This document shows positions 57,357 to 64,000 of a DNA stretch of 64,000 nt, one piece after another (positions within the stretch are counted from its first letter, which is position 1; each line of letters starts with the position of its first letter). Under the pieces are notes generated by a model. The model saw only the letters and a program-made list of their open reading frames with translations. It ran no database searches and was not told where the DNA came from. Source of the stretch: Dryocosmus kuriphilus (taxonomy: Eukaryota > Arthropoda > Insecta > Hymenoptera > Cynipidae). The DNA lies in the NCBI GenBank assembly GCA_038277395.1, contig CM076190.1:236188618-236252617 (forward strand). Direction: 5' to 3'. Made by a program: the position numbers and the translations under genes.

Positions 57357-58065
57357 ATAACACAGGCACACAAAAAAAAAATTCATGAACCAGAGGGTAG
57401 ACCTTACTAATCTAAAGTTTTTGGGGTCGCTGAAACCGAATATGACCATAAAAAATGATTTCAATTGCCCGTTTTTCTGCTAGCTACCCCTTACCACCCT
57501 CCGATGGGGTTGAATTTTAAACTTTCGTAAAAATTGAAAATGTATGTGTATTTCTATGCTTTTTGGGACGCTGAAACCGAAAATGATTACAGAAAACGAA
57601 TTCAACCTCTATCTTACCCGTTAGCACCCTCTTACCAACCCCTGATAAGGGTTGAATTTTAAACTTTCGTAAAAATTCAAAATGTATGTGTATTTCTATG
57701 CTTTTTGAGATGCTGAAACCGAAAATGATTACAGAAAACGAATTCAACCTCTATCTTACCCGCTAGCACCCTCTTACCACCCCCCGATGGGGTTTATACT
57801 TAAACTTTCGTAAAAAATTAAAATTGATGTGTATTTCTATGTTTTTTGGGACGCTGAAACCGAAAATGATTACAAAAAACGAATTCAGCCTCTATCTTAG
57901 CCAATAGTACTCCCTTACCACCCCCTTGAATAGGGTAAAATTTTATATTTTTATACAAAATTAAGATGTTCGTGTATTTCTATGTTTTTTGAGACGCTGA
58001 AACCATAAAAGACTATAAAAAACGATATCCACTCACTCGATTACCTCCTTACACTCCCTTACAAT
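57357..58065 (+). repeat. Left inverted terminus, five ~141-bp units
   Basis: CTGAAACC anchors recur at 57,430, 57,571, 57,713, 57,853 and 57,997. Each unit contains AAAACGAATTCAACCTCTAT, a TTACCACCCC..GATGGGGTTGA part and GTGTATTTCTATG. The outermost unit differs and carries AGAGGGTAGACCTTACTAATC. Confidence 0.92.
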
Positions 58066-58352
58066 AATTCAAAGAACCTAGTAGGATCCATATGAAAGTT
58101 AGCTCTCGGTAAATAGCGCTAACGCTTTCGGAATAAAGAGGAAGACCAAAGTTTTCATGGGCCTAACGCTCAAAATTTAAATGATCGGAAGTCAATCACT
58201 TGTTAAATATACAAGTTAAAGAGTACCTCCAGCTCCTATGTTGCAAACGTCAATATTTCACCAATCAGAAATATCAGATGCATTCATGATTTGGTTCTAC
58301 TCTTAGCGTAACCCAGGAACAACGGCGTGGTCGTAGTAGGTTTCTGTTCCCT

Positions 58353-58736
58353 TTGGGGTGCTTGATTAACGTGAGTCCCCTTGCCTCTCACGATTCGGGG
58401 TGCTTGATTAACGTGAGTCCCCTTGCCCCTCACGATTCAGGGAGCTTGATTAACGTAAGTCCCCTTGCCTCTCACGATTCGAGGTTCTTGATTAACGTGA
58501 GTCCCCTTGCCTCTCACGATTCGGAGTGCTTGATTAACGTGAGTCCCCTTGCCCCTCACGATTCAGGGTGCTTAGCTAACGTGAGTCTCCTTGCCTCTCA
58601 CGATTCGCGATGCTTGATTAACGTGAGTCCCCTTGCCCCTCACGATTCAGGGTGCTTAATTAACGTGAGTCTCCTTGCCTCTCACGATTCGCGGTGCTTG
58701 ATTAACGTGAGTCCCCTTGCCTCTCACGATTCGGCG
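58353..58736 (+). repeat. 42-bp minisatellite, nine units
   Basis: Each unit is GTGCTTGATTAACGTGAGTC followed by CCCTTGCC.CTCACGATTCGG. The plus strand stays open over all units as a 14-residue repeat, GCLINVSPLASHDS, because 42 is divisible by three. This is more likely a by-product than a protein. It lies just past the transposase stop. Confidence 0.95.
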
Positions 58737-58737
58737 A

Positions 58738-60537
58738 TTACCTCTTTCTATGATACCGAACTCTTTTGCTTTCAAATGATCTAAGTGGTTTTCTCTTTTT
58801 GGCTCTATTCTGTTCTGGCAAATCTCTTTTCAAATTCCAACAGTAATCTGCTAACATATTAGCATCCCATTTGCCCTGATAGCGCTGTTCAATTTGCCCA
58901 AGATCCTGGTGAAACCTTTCTCCTTGCTCCTCACTGTAGTCCCCTAAATTCTCCGGGAAATAGTCTAGATGAGATTCAAGGAAGTGTAATTTCAAGTTAA
59001 TTAGGCAACCAAGTTTCTTATAGTTTATCAGCAGTTTCTTTATTTCTTCCTTGTAGTTCGGACTTTTATTATTGCCTAAGAAATTTCCCACTATACTTTT
59101 GAAGCTATGGCAAGTATTTTTTTCTTTAGCACTCATTGATTGAATGAATTCAGTGTCCAGCAAAAGCTTCCGGATTTCCGGCCCATCGAAAATCCCTTCT
59201 TTAAGTTTAGCATCTGATTATTTTGGAAACTTCCTTTCGATGTACATGAAAGTGGTCCCCTGTTTGTCTAACGCTTTCACAAATTGCTTCACCAAGCCGA
59301 GCTTTATATGAAGTGGAGGAAGAAGAACTTTCGTAGTTGGTACTAGAGGATCGTTCAAAATATTTCCCGAGCCACGAACTAAAGAGACTCTCGCAGTCCA
59401 TTTGTAGTTTGTGTAGTGCTTCTCGCGATCTCGCCTATTCCAAAGGCATAAAAAACACGGATGCCTTGTGAAACCGCTCTGCTGCCCTAGAAAGATTGTT
59501 ATAATCTTTAGATCTCCACAAATCTGCCAGTTATATTCCGTATATTTTATTATTTTAAGTATTAGCTCCAATGACTGGTACTCTTCATTCATATTTACGG
59601 AATAGCCTATGGGTAGCGAAGCGAACTCATTGGTATTGTGTAAAAGTACTACTTTCAGACTGCGGGTGGAAGAGTCAATAAAAAGCCTCCACTCTTCACT
59701 CCTGTAAATGTTTGGTTTTAAGCAATGTATAAGGCCTCGGGTATCTGTACAGTAGATAAAGGATTCTTCATTCTTAAAAAAAAAGGATGGAAGTCTTTTT
59801 CACGATTTCGGAAAGCTGAAAAACGTGTACCTTTAGACAAAAGTCTATCTATCTTGAGATTTGACGCAAGATATTCTGCAGCATCTTTCGGTAACCCCAA
59901 GTCCCTTACTATATCATTCAGTTTTTTCTGATCCCATAGTTTTATAGGCCGATCTTGTTTGAAGCAATCATCTTCTTCAAGACTGTCAGAATTTGAGTCA
60001 ATTTCATTTTCAGTCTCAGTACTGTTTGAATCTTCAGTAGGCTCAACAACATCCATTTGAATTTCATCTTCGATTGCATCACTTCTGAGATCCATTTCAA
60101 GATTACTGGCTGAAATAACGTCGATATCATTATAAATTGGTGGAGTAAAGGATGAAGTAGTCGGATATACAGCATGGTTTGGGGTCAACATACCTTTAAA
60201 TTCAATCATGCACATATGGCAATCCGCTTGAAGTTCAGGCTTTTTCTACACAGCAGGAAATTTCATGGAATCCTTTGCGCTTTGAATTGGATGATTTATG
60301 ATTTAATATATTCCTACATTTGCCACAGGTACTGTTTGGTACCCATGTATCACCTTTGCAACTTGCAACCTGCAATCAGAAAACGGACTTATATTTATCC
60401 TTATATTGTGAAAAAAGTCTACGAAGTTTTTTTTATTCAAACTTACCACACACGTAACAAAACATGGAATTGTCCTTGTTACAGGTGTGAATGATAGAAT
60501 CTGAAATGTCTATATCACGTTTCGTAGATGGATTCAT
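58738..60537 (-). pseudogene. Transposase of the 4.3-kb transposon, almost intact
   Basis: Exon 1 is 60,447-60,537: it starts MNPSTKRDIDIS, ends MFCYVCG and has a GTAAGT donor (phase 1). An intron of ~70 bp ends TTCTGATTGCAG. Then GDTWVPNSTCGKCRNIL, the Asp/Glu-rich part, WDQKKLNDIVRDLGLPKDAAEYLAS, FSAFRNREKDFHPFF; EEWRLFIDSSTRSLKVVLLHN; NWQICGDLKIITIFLGQQ; LLPPLHIKLGLVKQFVKAL; LKEGIFDGPEIRKLL; HFLESHLDYFPENLGD, EEQGERFHQDL, MLADYCWNLKRD. Defects seen: one shift in the A9 run at 59,776-59,784, one TAA at 59,218-59,220, and shifts near the acceptor and around 60,250. I know this motif set from arthropod genomes as an uncharacterised, transposon-like protein. Confidence 0.75.
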
Positions 60538-60904
60538 TGTGTGGTTGCTTGGTGCATCACCAGAAGCTACCTCGATTTCTACATCACACCATCACACCGA
60601 CTCAAAACAACTTTAGCATTCGTTTTTCTTCTTGAAGCTTTGAACTCCAAAGTAGCCAAGTTGCCCACTACTTTAGAGCTGCGGATGCTTGATGACGACC
60701 CCTGAGGGCCCGCTTGCTCACCCAGACCAGCCGCCGATACTGGGGTCTCCCTCCCCTGCATCGTAAACTTTTTCTCTACTTTTTTGCCATGAAGGCATCA
60801 TTTTTACCTAAGAACTTAGCCAGTTAAAATGTTATCCGCCTTCACCACGCGGAAGTGTCTTAGTCGCAAAAGTATATACGCAATCAATTCTATTTCAGAG
60901 GCAT

Positions 60905-61671
60905 AAAATTAGATTCTAAACTTTAAAAATATAAAAATTAAAAATTCAACCCTTTTGAAAGGGGTGGTAAGGGGGTACTTGTGGGTAAGAGAGAGGTAAA
61001 ATTCATTTTTTACCGTTATTTTCTGTTTGAAGGTCCCAAAAAATAAGAAACACTTATACATCTTAATTTTGTATAAAAGTTTAAAATTCGACCCTCTTCA
61101 AGGGGGTGGTGAGGGGGTACAAGCGGGTAAAGGAGGGTTTAGATTCATTTTTTGTTATCATTTTTTGTTTCAGCGTCCCAAAAACATAGAAATACACATA
61201 CATTTTGATTTTTTACGAAAGTTTAAGATTCAACCCTCATCGGAGGAGTGGTAAGGGGTAGCTAGCGGGTAAGAGAGAGGTCAGATTCATTTTTACCCTT
61301 ATTTTCTGTTTCAGCGTCCCAAAAAAACATAGAAATACACATACATTTTGTACTTTTACGAAAGTTTAAAATTCAACCCTCATCAGGGGGTGGTAAGAGG
61401 GTGCTAACGGGTAAGATAGAGGTTGAATTCGTTTTCAGTAATCATTTTAGGTTTCAGCGTCCCAAAAAGCATAGAAATACACATGTATTTTGAATTTTTA
61501 CGAAAGTTTAAAATTCAACCCCATCGGAGGGTGGTGAGGGGTATCTAGCGGAAAAACGGGCAATTGAAATCATTTTTTATGGTCATATTCGGTTTCAGCA
61601 ACCCCAAAAACTTAGGATTAGTAAGGTCTACCCTCTGGTTCATGACTTTTTTTTTTGTGTGACTGTGTAAT
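60905..61671 (-). repeat. Right inverted terminus, five ~141-bp units
   Basis: GTTTCAG or GTTTGAAG anchors lie at 61,025, 61,167, 61,308, 61,451 and 61,592. Units carry CATAGAAATACACATACATTTTG-like words and GGGTGGTAAGGGG parts, the reverse complement of the left terminus. The first unit at the inner side is most diverged. Confidence 0.92.
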
Positions 61672-62512
61672 CAATTAACATAAAGCATCTAAAATACGAA
61701 CCAGACAAACACAACAACCGAGTATAACACCGTCAAATGTATCATTCGGCCGCCGGTCGTATAAAAACGCGCAGTGGAACAGCACAAGAACGTCAACGTT
61801 TGCTTGGCATTGCTTAGAAACCCGCATTACTAAAGTCAAATCTAACTGAAAGAAGATATGCATTATTACATCAAAATATTATTTTATACACACACGTACG
61901 TATGCATTCACATATCTTAAAAATTACTTCTGGAAATATGCACACCACATTTTTCATCTAAAATTTTCTTCTTATGAAACGTTTGAATTTATTTTTATGT
62001 GTCGATACAATAAATGATCTATAACATCTTACATTGAAAAACAATTTCTTCTAAACGCTGAACTCTTGCCACGTAACATAGCCACAGCTTCAGCTACTGC
62101 ACCAGTCACACCCGTCACACGTCGATACGTTTGTATGTTCAGGGTCGAGTGTCTGCGAATTGTGAACAGCAGAGATACAAAGATTTAATTTCGAAGCCAG
62201 ACTTCAGGATCAAACATTTTGATGGCATTATTTAAAGAAGGAATAAAGAGTCGAAGCCATGTAACATCGACAATTTGTTTGTGTTGTGCACACTAGTCAA
62301 AAAAACCTTAACATTTTTTGATCCGCAATAGTGGATCAATTTGTCCTGAAGTTGACAATCAGATGAATTTGCAACAGTTTTATACACCGGAGTTTACTGT
62401 TTGTGTACGTTTTTAAGCAGTTAAATCTGTAAATTCTAGTAAATATTTTGTTTCCGTATTACGCAACGAAGCCTTAAGTATGTTTTAAAAATATTTCTCC
62501 TTCTTGTTGTAG
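61672..62512. other. No gene recognised; intron-like end
   Basis: AT-rich with short frames. A perfect TTGATCC..GGATCAA hairpin occurs at 62,319-62,340. The last ~90 bp resembles the sequence before the acceptor at 33,073 (GCCTTAA.ATGTTTTAAAAATAT). Confidence 0.35.
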
Positions 62513-62910
62513 AGCGCAGTTATCAGTATGATTGTTACCCTGATACCCAGCGTATTCCTTGAGATGGATCTTTATATTTTTTTGACAAACCTCATTCATC
62601 TGGCAGGGTTCCGAGTCCTATTAAAGTTCCGAGTCCTTCTGCCACGTCTCCTCCTCGTGCCAACACCACGTCTTCACCTATCGATCCTTCTTCCTCTGCC
62701 GGAAGTGAGCTTATCCGTTTGATTTCCGATTCGAATCGGAATCGAGTATTCCAAATTCAAAGATTCACATCACCTGCTGATAAATCACTTCATTTACCAT
62801 AAGGATATAATAAATTCAGGCGCGTGAAACCCGAGGAGAAGACTGTACTGTCAACATCCGAGGGCGACGTGTTTGCAATATTGGAGAGTTGCGAAATTCT
62901 GACTAGAATA
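62513..62910 (+). pseudogene. Paralogue of the unrecognised gene family, 5' part of the exon
   Basis: After the acceptor TTCTTGTTGTAG (AG at 62,511-62,512, phase 1) the frame reads YQYDCYPDTQRIP, a TGA in place of a Trp, KPHSSGRVPSPIKVPSPSATSPPR, SELIRLISDSN, FQIQRFTSPADK, then a stop, PEEKTVLSTSEGDVFAILES. It aligns with 33,074-33,490. It ends at TATA where a repeat begins (62,911). The downstream third is missing. Confidence 0.7.
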
Positions 62911-63276
62911 TATAGGATGTCCCAGACTCAAGTGTACAAAATTATATAGCTGTATAAAAAAAAATAAAATAAATCGAAATTTCTTTTTGAAAAAATTAAT
63001 TAAACTCATAGCTTTTGAGTAATAAAGCGTTCAAGCTGCACCAATCAAGAGTGTGGTATAATCAGTAGTGCGTGCGTGAGCATCCAGCCAACACTGTGCT
63101 AATGAATGACAACTCTCTCGTCGACGTCCCCACTTCAGAGTTCACAAGCACGCTAGAAGTGCCCTGAAGGCAACATTAAATTTAAATAAAAGAAGATCGT
63201 TATTAAGTCAACTGAACTAAGATAGGATACGAGTACGCTGGAACTTAAACTAAAAAATATCCAACACCATGATAAA
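62911..63276 (+). repeat. Terminal part of the TATAGGATGTCCCA repeat
   Basis: It starts TATAGGATGTCCCAGACTC at the gene junction and ends near ACACCATGATAA. It is the reverse complement of 2,258-2,615 with moderate divergence. No coding region follows, so if this is a terminal repeat, the rest of the element is unrecognised or lost. Confidence 0.65.
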
Positions 63277-63782
63277 AAAGGTACACAGAAATGAATTACC
63301 TTGCTCAAAAATAGCGACAATACAACATTAAAACAGATATTCGTAATAAAGCCTTACAGATAGATGCTAAATAGGCACTTGACCTACTGTGATTGAAAAA
63401 AATATAAAAAATTCCAAATAGATGTTCGAGCAATGCACAGAAAATACTGGAAATTTACCTTTAACACCACCATAATGTCCCCCTGACGTCACAGTGAATT
63501 CCAACAACACTTAATTATCATCCCACAGTGTCTTATTAAAAGTGACTTCAGCTGAAGGTATGTGTTTTGTAAACGGAAAATGCTAAAATTAAAAAATGTC
63601 ACGTAAAATATCTTCAGAGATCACAAAAAAATCCCCCTGGCCCCAAAAAAGAAATAAAACAACCGTTCATTATCACCCTTTAATATCCTAATAGTTTTCA
63701 CTTAGACACGGATCAGTTATTACTACCGAAAAATTCTAGAAATTAAAATAGCTATGTAAAATGTTTTCGCAAGAAGAAAATA
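63277..63782. other. No gene recognised
   Basis: AT-rich with short frames only. Confidence 0.3.
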
Positions 63783-63788
63783 TATATC

Positions 63789-64000
63789 TTTTTTTTTTTT
63801 TTTTTTTTTCCTGGATGGAGGAGGGGAAATCTTGCATAAGACACCCAGATGTTCGGGTAGTGTCGGATTCCTACCGACTAAAACCCCTCCCCCTGGCGCG
63901 CAGACTATAAGTCCATTGTGCCGTTCCGTTATAGGTCCGCTACCCTTGGGCCATTCCAGACCTCTTGACAAAGCCCAGTATGTCGCCCAAGTTCAGCGTT
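63789..64000 (-). mobile_element. R1-like LINE 3' end with poly(A)
   Basis: On the minus strand a 3' UTR with GGGGGAGGGGTTTTAGTCGG and TTTCCCCTCCTCC ends in 21 A (T-run at 63,789-63,809). The layout matches the 3' UTR at 27,960-28,100. The coding part lies beyond the window. The long pure tail suggests a recent insertion. Confidence 0.75.

Larger units (their letters stand above)
57357..61671 (-). mobile_element. DNA transposon with tandem-built inverted termini
   Basis: The ends mirror each other: CACACAAAAAAAAAA, then TCATGAACCAGAGGGTAG (57,367 onward), against the same on the other strand ending at 61,661, with a looser match to 57,357 and 61,671. Inside each end are five ~141-bp units. 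The spliced transposase is read leftwards from the right end, and a 42-bp minisatellite follows its stop. I see no clear target duplication. About 4.3 kb. The superfamily is not assigned. Confidence 0.85.

Noticed and set aside
58353..58736. Regular direct repeats as a CRISPR array
   Set aside because: The 42-bp units are contiguous with no unique spacers, and the genome is eukaryotic.
58353..58784. 143-codon repeat protein on the plus strand
   Set aside because: The open frame follows from a unit length divisible by three. No start context, and no non-repeat part with a known domain.

Overview
The window looks like AT-rich, repeat-dominated nuclear DNA of an arthropod, most likely an insect. 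It carries Tc1 and mariner, BEL/Pao, Ty1/copia, Ty3/gypsy, Penelope, R1-like, RTE-like and R4/R2-like elements, a tRNA-derived SINE, and short introns with GT..AG signals. A hymenopteran is a guess from general resemblance, not proven. I see no bacterial features, no rRNA, no free-standing functional tRNA and no housekeeping gene. Nearly every long reading frame belongs to a mobile element, and most are broken.

Layout. 1-1.7 kb: reverse-transcriptase (RT) fragment plus a ~90-bp minisatellite, duplicated at 42.6-45.1 kb. 1.9-3.5 kb: GC-rich inverted arms around a fragment of an unrecognised gene family. 5-10.5 kb: decayed gypsy element on the minus strand. 11.8-15.5 kb: stack of Penelope remnant, SINE, Tc1 element and LINE. 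16.1-16.7 kb: a signal-peptide exon, with a paralogue at 39.6-40.1 kb. 20.9-22.3 kb: nearly complete mariner. 22.6-31.2 kb: Ginger-like integrase remnant, RTE-like LINE, and a BEL/Pao element split by an internally deleted R1-like LINE. 31.3-32.7 kb: two Penelope fragments head to head. 33.0-33.7 kb: best-preserved copy of the unrecognised, possibly secreted gene family. 34.9-37.3 kb: LINE. 37.5-39.1 kb: inverted-repeat element with tandem core. 40.1-42.5 kb: R4/R2-like LINE. 45.1-53.1 kb: copia element interrupted by a gypsy element with both LTRs and a 4-bp target duplication. 53.8-55.6 kb: tnp2-like transposase remnant. 55.7-56.6 kb: 134-bp tandem array and a promoter-like block. 57.36-61.67 kb: DNA transposon with tandem-built inverted termini and an almost intact transposase. 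62.5-62.9 kb: second copy of the gene family, cut by a repeat. 63.8-64 kb: 3' end of an R1-like LINE.

Two things stand out. One is the 4.3-kb transposon at 57.36-61.67 kb: each terminus is built of about five ~141-bp units, and the spliced transposase has only a few visible defects (one homopolymer frameshift, one stop, one small shift near a splice site). The other is a family of unrecognised genes (33,074-33,666; 62,513-62,910; 2,616-2,821) with a phase-1 acceptor. Two of its copies are cut at the same TATA by the same repeat. Two separate signal-peptide exons in the window end in matching phase-1 donors. The rest is layered transposon insertion, and the layers give relative ages.
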